A DNA stretch of 64,000 nt from Planctomycetota bacterium (GTDB lineage Bacteria; Planctomycetota; Phycisphaerae; UBA1845; PWPN01): positions 62,001 to 126,000 of the forward strand of contig JAKPHF010000008.1 in the NCBI GenBank assembly GCA_029550525.1, read 5' to 3'. The position numbers and the translations under genes were made by a program. Under the pieces are notes generated by a model. That model did no database searches, was not told the origin of the DNA, and saw only the letters and a program-made list of their open reading frames with translations. Shown here piece by piece: positions 26,971 through 35,913 of the stretch; position 1 is the stretch's first letter, and each line of letters opens with the position of its first letter.

Positions 26971-28704
26971 TTAGAGCCAGATGCCTGAAAAGAGGAGCAT
27001 CAGGCCGGCGATGGTTGCCACGAACAGCCCCCACCAGAGGACGACGCTCTTGTACCAGGGGCTGCCCAGTTGGCTGAAGATGTTCAGCCGGCGCCAGTCG
27101 ATGGTCAGTTCGCTGGTCACCTGCGCAGGGTGCGGCGGCGGAGTGGCCAGGCTCACGGCCGTGCAGACCGCGACGGAGAACAACCACACCACCATGGCCT
27201 GCGTCATGAACGGCTCGAGCCACAAGGCATGGCCGGGCACCAGGGCCACGTACAGTTTCAGGCCGATGCTGAACAGAAATCCGAGCACCACCGCCGCGGT
27301 TGCACCGACGGCGTTCACCCGCCGAAACAGGATGCCCAGCAGAAAGACCGCCCCGAACGGCGGGGCGAAAAAGGCGTAAAGGTTCTGGATGTACTCGAAC
27401 AGACTGGTCCCCAGGAGCGGAATCAGGCGGGCCAGCGTGATGGCAACCATCAGCACGACCAGCGTGGTGATCCGCCCGACAGCCACGAGGTGCCGTTCCG
27501 TGGCGCTAGGGCGCAACAGTCGCTGATACACGTCCATGGTGAACACCGTCGCCGTCGAGTTGAGCACCGCCTGCACGGTCGATTGGATAGCCCCGAACAA
27601 TGCCGCGAGGAACAGGCCGCGCAGCCCCATCGGGATCACCGTCTGGAGCATGTGGACGTAGCCCTTGTCGGCTTCGGGCTTGATCTCGGCCCAGGGCAGC
27701 TTCATGATCTCGGGGTGCATGGCGAACAGGATCAGGCCGGGCACGACCACAATGACGGGAAGGATCACCTTCAGGAAGCCGGCCAGCACGATCCCCATGC
27801 GGGCGTGGTACATGTCCTTGGCTCCCAACACCCGCTGGATCATGAACTGATTAATGACGTTGTACCAGATGCTCACGGTGAACACGACGAAGATCAGGCC
27901 GGTCCACGGCACGATGGCGTGGGTGGCCGGCTGGATGACCGACAAGCGGTTGTACGTATCGGTATGGGCGATGTGTGGCGCATTCTGCCGTACCACCTCC
28001 GCGTAAACGCCGCTTTGAGCCTGGTTGCGTTCGACCATGATGCGAACGCCGTCGACGACGGAACCGCTATCGCCGGCCAGTGCCGAGAGGCCCAGGATCG
28101 TGACCAACAATCCGCCAACGACCATGATGATCACGGTCAGGACGTCCATCCACGCGACCGAGCTGAGTCCCCCGTAGATCGCCCAGACGCCCGAGGCGAT
28201 CCCCACGAAAGCGATGGCCAGCCACAAATCCCAGCCGAAGAGTTTCTCGAGCGCCAGCCCGCCGCCGTACAGGACGGCGGCCAGAAACGCCACGACGTTC
28301 ACGATCACCGTCACGACGGCAAAGAACTGACGCAAGGCGAGGTTGAACCGCTTCTCCATGAACTCCGGCGTGGTGAAGACCCGCGAGCTGAGCAGGAAGG
28401 GGATAAAGAACCAAATGAGGATGCTGAACGTCAGCACGTTGCCCCACTCGAACATCGCCACGGAGATGCCGAAGATGAAGGCCGCGCCGATCATCCCGAT
28501 GAAGTGCTCGCTGGAGATGTTGCTGGCGATGAACGAGCAGCCCACCACGTACCAGGGCAGGGATCGGCCGGCCAGGAAGTAGTCGTCCGACTGAGCCTTG
28601 CGGCGCCGACCGGCCCAAAAGCCGATGAGCGACAGCAGCGCGAAATAGCCGAGGAACGCCGCGATATCCCAGGCGGAGATTTGAAACGACTCCATCCCCT
28701 TCAT
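26971..28704 (-). CDS. Sodium:solute symporter (SSS family)
   Basis: The 577-residue protein has about 14 hydrophobic segments and family blocks: SDDYFLAGRSLPWYVVGCSF (substrate and sodium site), SNISSEHFIGMIGAAF, LFFW-type helices, GLSSVAWMDVLTVIIM and RGLFLAALFGAIQSTVQAVLNSTATVFTMD. It takes up a solute, commonly a sugar or an organic acid, with Na+ across the inner membrane. A strong GAGGTG lies six bases before the ATG at 28704. Nothing adjacent identifies the substrate. A ceramidase-like hydrolase is encoded upstream in the same direction, 172 bases from the start, so linked uptake of a released sugar or amide is conceivable. Confidence 0.93.
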   Translation of the reverse strand: MKGMESFQISAWDIAAFLGYFALLSLIGFWAGRRRKAQSDDYFLAGRSLPWYVVGCSFIASNISSEHFIGMIGAAFIFGISVAMFEWGNVLTFSILIWFFIPFLLSSRVFTTPEFMEKRFNLALRQFFAVVTVIVNVVAFLAAVLYGGGLALEKLFGWDLWLAIAFVGIASGVWAIYGGLSSVAWMDVLTVIIMVVGGLLVTILGLSALAGDSGSVVDGVRIMVERNQAQSGVYAEVVRQNAPHIAHTDTYNRLSVIQPATHAIVPWTGLIFVVFTVSIWYNVINQFMIQRVLGAKDMYHARMGIVLAGFLKVILPVIVVVPGLILFAMHPEIMKLPWAEIKPEADKGYVHMLQTVIPMGLRGLFLAALFGAIQSTVQAVLNSTATVFTMDVYQRLLRPSATERHLVAVGRITTLVVLMVAITLARLIPLLGTSLFEYIQNLYAFFAPPFGAVFLLGILFRRVNAVGATAAVVLGFLFSIGLKLYVALVPGHALWLEPFMTQAMVVWLFSVAVCTAVSLATPPPHPAQVTSELTIDWRRLNIFSQLGSPWYKSVVLWWGLFVATIAGLMLLFSGIWL

Positions 28705-28784
28705 GAATCACCTCGAGCGTCAGCCCCCGGCATGCCTGCCGGAGCGCGGGTTGTACGAGCGTTTTTTCGGGGGGGCGTTTTTCG

Positions 28785-28809
28785 GGGGGCGAGCATCTTG
28801 CCCGCCTGA
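28785..28809. repeat. Family A palindrome
   Basis: GGGGGGCGAGCATCTTGCCC followed by GCCTGAG, in the gap between the symporter and the ceramidase-like gene. It is followed by a GTGCACGCCCCAGCGTGCC hairpin related to family B and by a run of CCCCTAGCCCCCAGTCCCC words (family D type). Confidence 0.7.
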
Positions 28810-28876
28810 GTGTGCACGCCCCAGCGTGCCGCCAGCCCCTAGCCCCCAGTCCCCAGCCCCCAAAGATTAGTGTTAC

Positions 28877-30325
28877 TCAACGTGCATTCTGCTTCGCACG
28901 GCGAGTCATCTCGCGCATGCGATCGACGCAGGTTCTGATCAGTTCGTCCAACGCCGTGCGATCGAACGGGCTCTGCCACACCTGGTAGATGTCCAGATCG
29001 TGAAGTTCCGGCGGTGAGAGGTAGCCCACGCATCCGTTGACCAGATTCATGACCACCACGGCGTGATCGGCAAAATGCTCGCGCAGGACGATCTGGAAGT
29101 TCGAGTACGCTTCGTTGGGCTGGCCCACGATGAGCGCATCACCGACCCGCCAGATCCAAGCCGGCATGTCGCAGGTCGCCCCTGTGCCCACGGACCGGCG
29201 GACCCGAAGCTTGCGGCGCAGACGCTCGGCCATGACGCGGTCGGTGCAGGCGGCGATCTCCTGCTCGATCTGATCGTCCGGCGGCAGCGACTTGAGCGGC
29301 AGGCGCACCTGCAGGCACTCGGCGGCAATCGTCGTGGGGAGTTCAACCTCCGTCCGCCTCCACGTGGCCAGCGGCGCGCCCGATTCCACCACGCCCGTGT
29401 ACTCCAGTGCGATGCGCGGCGGCAGCAGCGATTCCAGCGTCGCCAGCACGGCGAAGCCCAATCGCCGGCCGTTCTGATCGGCGATCGCGGTCTCGCCCAC
29501 GTACTGTTCGCGCGGGGCCAGTTCGCCGGAAGCACCCTGCAGGAACGCGCACGGCGCCCCGCCCGTGTTGGCTTCCACCACTTCGCGCATGGCCCCCACG
29601 TAGTCGGGCGAGATGAGCTGGTTTTCCCAGGCAAGCGTGGTCGGATGACACGCGTAGTTGACAATCGTGCCCATGATCGCCCCACTTGCGTCATCGGTGA
29701 TGCGTCCGACGAGCAACGTGTCATCGGCAGCGTTGTCAGGGTTGTAACCGCAGACATGGCGGTTGCCCTGCGGGTCGGGCAGGTCGCGGTTGGCGGCCAG
29801 GTTGCACTTGCCGTACGCCCAACTCAGCGTGGCCGGACGAGCCGCGGCCAGAGCCTCGCCAACCGCGTCAACCACCGCATCGCGAACGCTTGCGAGGTAG
29901 GCGGCGATCATCCCTCCGCCCGGCTTGTCTGCATCGCCGCGACAGATCGACGGACCCGCATGCGTGTGCGTGAAGGCGATCATCAACCGGGCGGCATCGA
30001 GTCCGAAGCGATCCAGCACCGCCCCACGCACGAACCACTCATCCTCGGGCAGTTGCCACCATCCGGCATCGACGGTCACCAACACCAAAGGCGCGCCATC
30101 ATGTGGAGCCGCGTTCGACAAATCCGCCGGTGTGGCGTCGTGCACCCGATCGGCGGGAACGATCGCGATGGCGGTAGCCGTCAACGGACGATGGATTCCC
30201 GCAGCCGTATCGTGTGCCGCCGCCCCCCAGGCACGGTTGTAAATGCCCACCGGCGGCGTGATATCCCGCCGTGCCACTCCGATCCGAGCGGATGCGCTGA
30301 AGTCCCGTACCGTTCGTCTGAACAA
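28877..30325 (-). CDS. Neutral/alkaline ceramidase-like amidohydrolase
   Basis: The 482-residue product resembles the N-terminal domain of neutral/alkaline non-lysosomal ceramidases: IGVARRDITPPVGIYNRAWG at the start, then LVTVDAGW, AFTHTHAGPS (zinc-ligand region) and NYACHPTTLAWENQLISPDY. It probably hydrolyses an amide or related bond. There is no signal peptide, so it may be cytoplasmic. I place the start at TTG 30325 because GGGAGG precedes it at the right distance. The longer open frame upstream runs through a palindromic repeat (30366-30420) and the adjacent 88-codon gene. The usual C-terminal Ig-like domain of ceramidases is absent. Confidence 0.75.
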   Translation of the reverse strand: MFRRTVRDFSASARIGVARRDITPPVGIYNRAWGAAAHDTAAGIHRPLTATAIAIVPADRVHDATPADLSNAAPHDGAPLVLVTVDAGWWQLPEDEWFVRGAVLDRFGLDAARLMIAFTHTHAGPSICRGDADKPGGGMIAAYLASVRDAVVDAVGEALAAARPATLSWAYGKCNLAANRDLPDPQGNRHVCGYNPDNAADDTLLVGRITDDASGAIMGTIVNYACHPTTLAWENQLISPDYVGAMREVVEANTGGAPCAFLQGASGELAPREQYVGETAIADQNGRRLGFAVLATLESLLPPRIALEYTGVVESGAPLATWRRTEVELPTTIAAECLQVRLPLKSLPPDDQIEQEIAACTDRVMAERLRRKLRVRRSVGTGATCDMPAWIWRVGDALIVGQPNEAYSNFQIVLREHFADHAVVVMNLVNGCVGYLSPPELHDLDIYQVWQSPFDRTALDELIRTCVDRMREMTRRAKQNAR

Positions 30326-30365
30326 ATGAGCCTCCCTGCCCTGCTTTCGGCAGAGCTGTCCCACT

Positions 30366-30420
30366 GTTGTGGTGCACGCTTCCAGCGTGCACAGTGCAGG
30401 CAAGATGCCTGCACCACAAT
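30366..30420. repeat. Family B inverted-repeat element
   Basis: The element begins GTTGTGGTGCACGCTTCCAG and ends GATGCCTGCACCACAAT. The ends TTGTGGTGCA and TGCACCACAA are inverted repeats. The interior holds two hairpins (GTGCACGCTTCCAGCGTGCAC and AGGCAAGATGCCT). Copies are at 53492-53546 in reverse orientation and at 56991-57038. Confidence 0.8.
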
Positions 30421-30444
30421 CTCCAGGACGCGTCGAGCGTGGGC

Positions 30445-30711
30445 TCAACTGCTCTGCGGCCCCGGTGTTCCTTCTTTGACCAGGCGAGCGTACGTCCAGG
30501 ACAGCACGGCGTTGACCACCCCCAGAGCCCAAATCGCCAAGCCGGCTGCTTCGATGCTGCGAGCGATCCGGGCGTGACGGGCATACCGGGCCGCCAGTTC
30601 AGGGGTGGGATCCTGGTACGGAATGCCCGCGAACAACACGTCATACACAAACCCGCCGATCAGGATGGCGAGCCCGACGGCCAGCAGGGCCAGGCACGTT
30701 CGCCAACGCAT
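30445..30711 (-). CDS. Small two-helix membrane protein
   Basis: An 88-residue protein from ATG 30711. It has a membrane helix at 8-28 (LALLAVGLAILIGGFVYDVLF) and another at about 53-72 (IEAAGLAIWALGVVNAVLSW), with the linker GIPYQDPTPELAARYARHARI. The PYQDPTPE segment resembles small conserved hypothetical proteins I associate with planctomycetes, from memory. The function is unknown. It lies 119 bases upstream of the ceramidase-like gene start on the same strand, with a family B repeat between them. Confidence 0.6.
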   Translation of the reverse strand: MRWRTCLALLAVGLAILIGGFVYDVLFAGIPYQDPTPELAARYARHARIARSIEAAGLAIWALGVVNAVLSWTYARLVKEGTPGPQSS

Positions 30712-30734
30712 GAATCCAGACTACCTCCAAAAAG

Positions 30735-30910
30735 ATCGACGCGGCGACACGGAGACGCGGCGACGGTGAAGGGATGCCGATACCGCATGCCCCCCGTCAT
30801 ATCCCCGTCTGCAGGTTCCTCTTTCCGCCGCGTCGCCACATCCTTCTTTTGTTTGCCGCGCCCTTCTTCTCTCCTCGCCGCGTCTCCGCGTCACCGCGTC
30901 GCCGCGTCAT
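30735..30910. repeat. Region bounded by family C inverted repeats
   Basis: The left copy (30735-30767) has CGACGCGGCGACACGGAGAC. The right copy (30875-30910) has CGCCGCGTCTCCGCGTCACC in the opposite sense, so the pair are inverted repeats around about 107 bases. A further CGCCGCGTCGCCACATCC lies near 30825. No gene is inside. The structure resembles a short non-autonomous inverted-repeat element, but target duplications are not evident. Confidence 0.55.
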
Positions 30911-30913
30911 CTT

Positions 30914-31699
30914 TTATTCCTTCCACCCTCCCGAGCCAAACAGACTCAGGCCGCCGTCCATCACCAATGTGGCTCCGACGTAATGGCGGGCTTCCGGTTC
31001 GCAGAGGTACGCGACCTGACGAGCCACTTCGTCGGGATCGATAAGTTGCTGATTGGGCACGCGGGCCCGCGACTGTCGCTTCAGTTCGGGGTCGGCCTTG
31101 AAGAATCGTCCGCTGAGCCCGGCATCCACGTACCCCGGAGCCAGTTCGTTGACGCAGATGCCGTGCGGCGCGAGCTCGGCCGCCAGGCACTGACAGAGCA
31201 TGCGCAGGCCGGCCTTCGACACGCAATACGTGGGAATGTGCTTGTGCACAGCATGGCCCGCCCAACTGCCGATGAACACGACGCGACCGGGCTTCTTCTT
31301 TTTCAACAGGCGCTGCGTCGCCGCCTGGGCTAGATAAAAGGCACCGTCGAGGTTCACCGACAGTTCATCCCGCCAGACTTCAGGCGTCAGTTCGCGCACA
31401 TTGGTGAGGTGTACCACCGCTGCGTTGGGCACGATCAACGTGGGCAGGCCCAGATCGGCCTCAACGTCGCGCACCCAACGGTAGACGGCATCGGCGTCGC
31501 GGACGTCCACCCGATCGTAACGGCAGTTGCGGCGCAGCGTCTTGATCCGCCGCAGCGTGGGCCGAGCGTCCTTCTCGTCGAGCACGTCGCCGATAGCCAC
31601 GTCCGCCCCGCGGCGGGCAAACTCCAACGCCACGGCTCGCCCGATGTCGCCCAGGCCGCCGCTGATGATCCCCACTTGCCCTTTCAACGATTCAGGCAT
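30914..31699 (-). CDS. Short-chain dehydrogenase/reductase (SDR)
   Basis: The 261-residue protein starts MPESLKGQVGIISGGLGDIG, giving the cofactor motif GGLGDIG close to the classical TGxxxGIG. NAAVVHL matches the NAG block, and GSWAGHAV with YCVSK supplies the catalytic Ser, Tyr and Lys. NELAPGYVDAGL and the C-terminal VMDGGLSLFG fit the family. It reduces or oxidises an unknown alcohol/ketone with NAD(P)(H). It is cytoplasmic. GGAG lies eight bases before the ATG at 31699. The gene looks monocistronic. Confidence 0.92.
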   Translation of the reverse strand: MPESLKGQVGIISGGLGDIGRAVALEFARRGADVAIGDVLDEKDARPTLRRIKTLRRNCRYDRVDVRDADAVYRWVRDVEADLGLPTLIVPNAAVVHLTNVRELTPEVWRDELSVNLDGAFYLAQAATQRLLKKKKPGRVVFIGSWAGHAVHKHIPTYCVSKAGLRMLCQCLAAELAPHGICVNELAPGYVDAGLSGRFFKADPELKRQSRARVPNQQLIDPDEVARQVAYLCEPEARHYVGATLVMDGGLSLFGSGGWKE

Positions 31700-31838
31700 G
31701 TTCACACTCCGCTCGATCCGGCCGCCGCGTAACAGCCGCAGACATGCGTCATGATTCCATGACACACGGCATCCGTCCACGAATCACAGACGTCCGTTGA
31801 CGATTCATGAGCCGCAGGCATCGGCCGGAGCGGTCATT

Positions 31839-34190
31839 CTACTGCGGAGCGCTGGCGGTTCCAGCGGCGGGCGAGGTGGCGGCGGGTTGCGTGACCGCCG
31901 GTGATGTGGCCGGCGGGGCCGCCGGAGCGGGTACCGGCGCCGTCGCCGGCACCGCTTGCGTGGCGGCGGGCTGTGTCGGGGGCACCTTGGGTTGTGTGGC
32001 GGCGGGACGACTCGTTGCCGGCTGGCTGGCCGCCGGCTGGCTGGCGATCGGCGCAGGTCGAAGCGCGGCCGCGTACCGCAAGTCCACGCGAACGTCCACA
32101 ACGTCGGGCCGCGGCTGCCACAGCACATAACTAATCGCGTCAAATAAACGGCACGCAGCCGCGAAGCGGCTCAGCAGTTCCACCGGCGAGCGCAGCGCGC
32201 CGTCGCCCCCCGCCCGCGGCATGGGCAGTTCGATCTCGTGCTGCTGATCGCCCCGGCGGACCAGGAACGTCACTTTGTCGGGTTGTCCGCGTTCGGCCAC
32301 GGCGTCCCGCAGCGACTGCAGCGGCCGGGCCGAGTCGATCTTCACACCATCGACGGCCAGGACGCGATCGCCGGGCAGGAGCCTGCCGCGAGCCGGCCCC
32401 TCGGGCAGCGTGTCCACCACTTCCACCGTCCCGCCACTGGCCCGGGCCAGAATCCCGATCTGCTTGCCGGTCGCCCGCTGCCGCTGCAACAGCCGCTCCC
32501 ACCACTGGGCCTGCAGCAATTCGGGATGGTGCGCGGAGATGTGCTCGATCCAGGTGGCGATCATGGTCGCCCCGGCCTGAGGCTGGGCGAACAGAACGCG
32601 TCGAGGCTGGCCCCCGCGTAACACGACGTGCTCGACCACTTGATCCAGACCGGTGATCGGCAACAGCGCATGATTACCCCGTCGAGCCTCCACGAGCCGC
32701 CGCACCGTCTGCGAGTGCGTGGCCACGATGAGCCAGCGATCGGCCACGGTCCAACTCAGTTCGAGAGCAGCCAGGAGATCGCAGCGGGTCTTGCCGGTCT
32801 GTCGCACGCCGATGGGCAGTGAGTAGATGACCGGCCCACCCGGGCCCAACGCTTCCTGCCGGATGGCGATCGCCTGCTCGGGCCCCGCCTGCGAGTTGAA
32901 CAGGCGTACCAGGTTACCCGCCACCTGCGGCAGCGCTGCCGCCACGGCGTCGGGATCATCGGTCTCCACCAGGATCGCCCCCACCGGCAGGATGATCTTC
33001 TCCCGCGAATCCTTGGCCTCGGCGGTCTGGATCGTCACCTGGTCCACGAGCAGCACGGTGTCGCCCACGAGATGGCCCAGGATTCGCTTCTCGATCGTGC
33101 CGGGCTCGAGCCCCACTTCCAGCGAGTCGAAGGAGAAGCCCTCGGGCTCCATCGCCAGCCGGCCCCGCAGCCGACGATAGTCGCCGAGATAATCCACGGC
33201 ATGCGTCCAGGCGGCGACCACGGAAAGGGGAAGTCGGCGCAGGATCTGGATGGGCGGTTCGCCGCGGGTCAGTTGCCGGCCTTCAGGATCCAGCCGTGCA
33301 CTCAGTTTCAGGTGAGCCTGCTCGGTTCCCCAAGCCAGGCCGACTGCGATGGTCTTGATCTGCGGCCAGTCGTCAGGCCACCAGGCAGTCAGCGGATTGT
33401 ACCCCTCCACGCCGCCGGCCCGGGCCTTGCCCACATACGCGATGAGCTGGGCACCGGCCGCAACGGACGCCGTCCGGTCACGGAACTCGGGCGTATCGGC
33501 GAGCGTCTCGCCACCGCGCGTCAGCACGTCCAGCGTGCGGGCGTAAATGCTGGTTTTCTTCATTCGCCCAATGACGGCGGTCTTCCCGTCGCAGGCCAGT
33601 TCGTGGCCGTTGCCCAAACGGTAGCGACGCACGGGCGCGGATGCCGTCTCGGCGATTCGCTGCGCTGCCAGCGCAGCTTCGAGAGCGGCCGGATTCGCCG
33701 GCCACGCCAGAAGCACGGCATCGCTCAGACCGCTCCAACCGTCCGCGGAGAATGCCACCGGGCCGGAAAACAGCATCCCGAGCGCCGCCGAAGCCGGCTC
33801 GAGCCCGACTGCGGTGGCGAATAAATGTCGCATGCCGCCTTCGGTGGCCGCCGCTGCAGGGCTTTTCGCTACCGCCTGAGCCGAGTCAGCCGGGCTCGTC
33901 GTCGCGGCCGATTGCACGACGGAGATGATGGTCGAGGCCACGCCCGCGCCTGCGCGGTTACCCAGGATGTGGCTGAGTCCGCGAATCTCGACGTAAATGG
34001 CCGCATCGGCCGGCAGACGACTCGCCAGCGTGGCAGCCGGCCCGCTCGCCGGAACCGACGCCGGCGCCGAGCCGGCCGGTTGCCCGTGTACGGGAGCCGC
34101 CGCCAGCATCAACGCGGAAACACCCACCGCGGCCAGCCCCGCGGCCATGCGAGCGATCCGGACAACAAATCGGGACTGGAGGCTGGCCAT
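31839..34190 (-). CDS. Secreted PDZ-domain protein of unknown function
   Basis: The product (783 residues) begins MASLQSRFVVRIARMAAGLA, with a signal peptide cut near APVHGQ. A preceding ATG at 34193 is directly next to GGGGAG and less likely. The main body (residues ~40-620) contains repeated hydrophobic and mixed segments that I cannot assign. A PDZ domain lies near residues 600-680 (GTVEVVDTLPEGPARGRLLP, GDRVLAVDGVKI, VTFLVRRGDQQHEIEL). The last 70 residues are low-complexity Ala/Pro/Thr with SQPAASQPATSRPA. No protease active-site GxSGG or catalytic Ser-Lys pair was seen, so it is not shown to be a protease. It is encoded just upstream of the SDR. Confidence 0.75.
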   Translation of the reverse strand: MASLQSRFVVRIARMAAGLAAVGVSALMLAAAPVHGQPAGSAPASVPASGPAATLASRLPADAAIYVEIRGLSHILGNRAGAGVASTIISVVQSAATTSPADSAQAVAKSPAAAATEGGMRHLFATAVGLEPASAALGMLFSGPVAFSADGWSGLSDAVLLAWPANPAALEAALAAQRIAETASAPVRRYRLGNGHELACDGKTAVIGRMKKTSIYARTLDVLTRGGETLADTPEFRDRTASVAAGAQLIAYVGKARAGGVEGYNPLTAWWPDDWPQIKTIAVGLAWGTEQAHLKLSARLDPEGRQLTRGEPPIQILRRLPLSVVAAWTHAVDYLGDYRRLRGRLAMEPEGFSFDSLEVGLEPGTIEKRILGHLVGDTVLLVDQVTIQTAEAKDSREKIILPVGAILVETDDPDAVAAALPQVAGNLVRLFNSQAGPEQAIAIRQEALGPGGPVIYSLPIGVRQTGKTRCDLLAALELSWTVADRWLIVATHSQTVRRLVEARRGNHALLPITGLDQVVEHVVLRGGQPRRVLFAQPQAGATMIATWIEHISAHHPELLQAQWWERLLQRQRATGKQIGILARASGGTVEVVDTLPEGPARGRLLPGDRVLAVDGVKIDSARPLQSLRDAVAERGQPDKVTFLVRRGDQQHEIELPMPRAGGDGALRSPVELLSRFAAACRLFDAISYVLWQPRPDVVDVRVDLRYAAALRPAPIASQPAASQPATSRPAATQPKVPPTQPAATQAVPATAPVPAPAAPPATSPAVTQPAATSPAAGTASAPQ

Positions 34191-34370
34191 CATCTCCCCA
34201 CCGTGGGCGGACACGACAAACGAGTTCTTAGGACTGCGTCAACTCGCCGATGCCGGAACCGCCGCGAACTGACGGAGTCCCCCAACTGCTGCGGTCCACA
34301 GGACAGGGATTCCCCGGGACCGCTTGAAGGCGGCCTGCATCCTCTTATACGTTCGAACTGCCTGGGGAGC

Positions 34371-35129
34371 TTACAGCGCTTCGATCGTGTCGTCGAACTC
34401 GTCGAAAGGCAGGTCCGAATCGATCGCAGCTTCCTGCGGAAGCGAGGGGGCGAACAGGTCCGGCCCGCTGATCTTGGGCGACGAGCTGCCGCTGGGGCTC
34501 TTGCGGTCCGACTGCAGATCACGCCAACCGGCGGCCAGCGTGTCGTTGGCGCCGGCGAAACCCAGCCCGATCAGCGACTCGAGCTGCTCGAGGCTGCGTT
34601 TCGTGCCGTCCAGCGTCGAGCGGGTCTGCTTGACGATCGGGTCGAGAATCACGTCCACGAAGCCGGCCGGCATCTGTTCCATACGAGCAGCCTTGACTTC
34701 GTTACGGCCTTTTCCGGAAGCGCCCACGATTTCGATGGTCGGGTCCGATACCTGGGCGATCTGTCCGGCAAGAAGTCCCTGCGGTCGCTCGCTGGCGGTC
34801 GGAGCGATCAGGAAGACAGCCAGCGCGATGCTGGCGGCAGCGGCCAGCGGCGACGCGATGCTGATCAGCATACGCGACCAGTTCCGCCTGGGAGCCACCA
34901 CCTGCTGAGCGCGGTAGGCCAGAAGAACCCGGTCGGTGAAAGAGGCACTGAGGGTCGGCTCGCAACGATCGTAAGCGATGACGTCCCCATAAGCCTCAGC
35001 CAAGGCCAGCTCGGCCTGGCAATCACTGCAGTTGAGTTGATGGGCGTGAAGTTCGGCCTGCAGCGAAGAGGGGAGTTCGCCGTCGAGGTATCGGTCGAAG
35101 AGGTGTCTTGCGTGTTGGCAGGTGATCAT
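34371..35129 (-). CDS. Zinc-finger transmembrane anti-sigma factor
   Basis: The 252-residue product begins MITCQHARHLFDRYLDGELP. Cys4, with His30, Cys34 and Cys37 (HAHQLNCSDC), forms the HxxxCxxC zinc-binding anti-sigma (ZAS/zf-HC2) motif. A membrane helix lies near residues 88-110 (LISIASPLAAAASIALAVFL). The extracytoplasmic part is unassigned and its acidic C-terminus ends DSDLPFDEFDDTIEAL. Its ATG overlaps the sigma factor stop by four bases (ATGA), so both are made from one transcript. It would hold the ECF factor inactive at the membrane until an envelope signal arrives. Confidence 0.87.
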   Translation of the reverse strand: MITCQHARHLFDRYLDGELPSSLQAELHAHQLNCSDCQAELALAEAYGDVIAYDRCEPTLSASFTDRVLLAYRAQQVVAPRRNWSRMLISIASPLAAAASIALAVFLIAPTASERPQGLLAGQIAQVSDPTIEIVGASGKGRNEVKAARMEQMPAGFVDVILDPIVKQTRSTLDGTKRSLEQLESLIGLGFAGANDTLAAGWRDLQSDRKSPSGSSSPKISGPDLFAPSLPQEAAIDSDLPFDEFDDTIEAL

Positions 35130-35755
35130 GACGCCGTCTCTCTAAATGGCCGGACGCTGGTCCAGTCGTTCACCAAGCCGCTTAAGAGATCTCGCAATCG
35201 CCCGCGGGCCCGATGGAGGTGGCTCTTGGCCGTGGCCATCGGTATGCCCAACGTCTGGGCGATGGTTTCGCAACTCATCCCCTCGCGGTAGAACAGCATG
35301 ATCGCCGCCCGTTGCGGAGCCGACAGCTCATCCACCGCGCGCCAGATCTGGTTCTTCAACCGCCGGGCCGCTTCGCTCTCGGCCACCCGGTCCACCGTGT
35401 CCGGCTCGTCGCTGGAGATGCCGGTAAAGTCGACCTCTCCCGTCAGCGACTTGCGCCGACGAATCTGATTCAGGCACAGCCGGTACCCGATGGTAAACAG
35501 CCACGTGCTGAATCGATACTCGGCCGAGAACGAATCCAGCGAACTGAACGCTCGTAGAAAGGCTTCCTGGCAGACTTCCTCGGACTCGTGATGGTCCCGG
35601 AGGATCCGCCACACGAACGCGAACAGCCGGTCCTTGTGAGCGTCCACGAGTATGCGCGCAGCTTCCTGGTCCCCATTACGGGCCTGTGCAACCAACCGCT
35701 TTTCCATGCGGCGGGTCAGTCGCGGCGTCGCGCTTTCCACTCGTCTGGTGATCAT
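35126..35755 (-). CDS. ECF-family RNA polymerase sigma factor
   Basis: A 209-residue sigma-70 family protein. Region 2 is RLFAFVWRILRDHHESEEVC with AEYRFSTWLFTIGYRLCLNQ, and region 4 is ELSAPQRAAIMLFYREGMSC with TLGIPMATAKSHLHRARGRL. Region 3 is absent, as in ECF factors. The ATG is at 35755. A -10 like TATAAT lies at 35765-35770 on the minus strand, with only nine bases between it and the start, so the leader is very short or absent. It is the first gene of a pair with the anti-sigma factor at 34371. The signal sensed is not deducible. Confidence 0.93.
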   Translation of the reverse strand: MITRRVESATPRLTRRMEKRLVAQARNGDQEAARILVDAHKDRLFAFVWRILRDHHESEEVCQEAFLRAFSSLDSFSAEYRFSTWLFTIGYRLCLNQIRRRKSLTGEVDFTGISSDEPDTVDRVAESEAARRLKNQIWRAVDELSAPQRAAIMLFYREGMSCETIAQTLGIPMATAKSHLHRARGRLRDLLSGLVNDWTSVRPFRETAS

Positions 35756-35764
35756 GCTCGTTCA

Positions 35765-35770
35765 ATTATA
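35765..35770 (-). promoter_or_regulatory. -10 box (TATAAT) of the sigma factor gene
   Basis: Read on the minus strand, TATAAT is followed by TGAACGAGC and the ATG. A weak -35 (GCAACC) precedes it by 17 bp. This implies a short leader of only a few bases, or none. Confidence 0.4.
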
Positions 35771-35902
35771 CCTGAGAAGGCCGACCGGGTTGCAGAAACT
35801 CTGGCACCTTGACACCCCGGCCAGTACAATCCCTCGGTCCGAGCGGCCACACGCCGGCCGCCGGCGTTCCAGCAAGTATGTATCGGCTACAAGGGCAGAT
35901 AA

Positions 35903-35908
35903 TATAAT
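35903..35908 (+). promoter_or_regulatory. -10 box (TATAAT) of smpB, possibly leaderless
   Basis: TATAAT at 35903-35908 is followed by CACTT and then the smpB ATG at 35914. Transcription would start at or within one base of the start codon. No Shine-Dalgarno sequence is present, and no clear -35 is seen. Confidence 0.45.
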
Positions 35909-35913
35909 CACTT

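Noticed and set aside
27070..28809. 579-codon plus-strand frame opposite the symporter
   Set aside because: It is a GC-rich complement of a well-supported membrane protein and reads as a His/Asp/Arg-rich low-complexity sequence.
29063..30577. 504-codon plus-strand frame opposite the ceramidase-like gene
   Set aside because: It mirrors a clear amidohydrolase and runs through the family B repeat.
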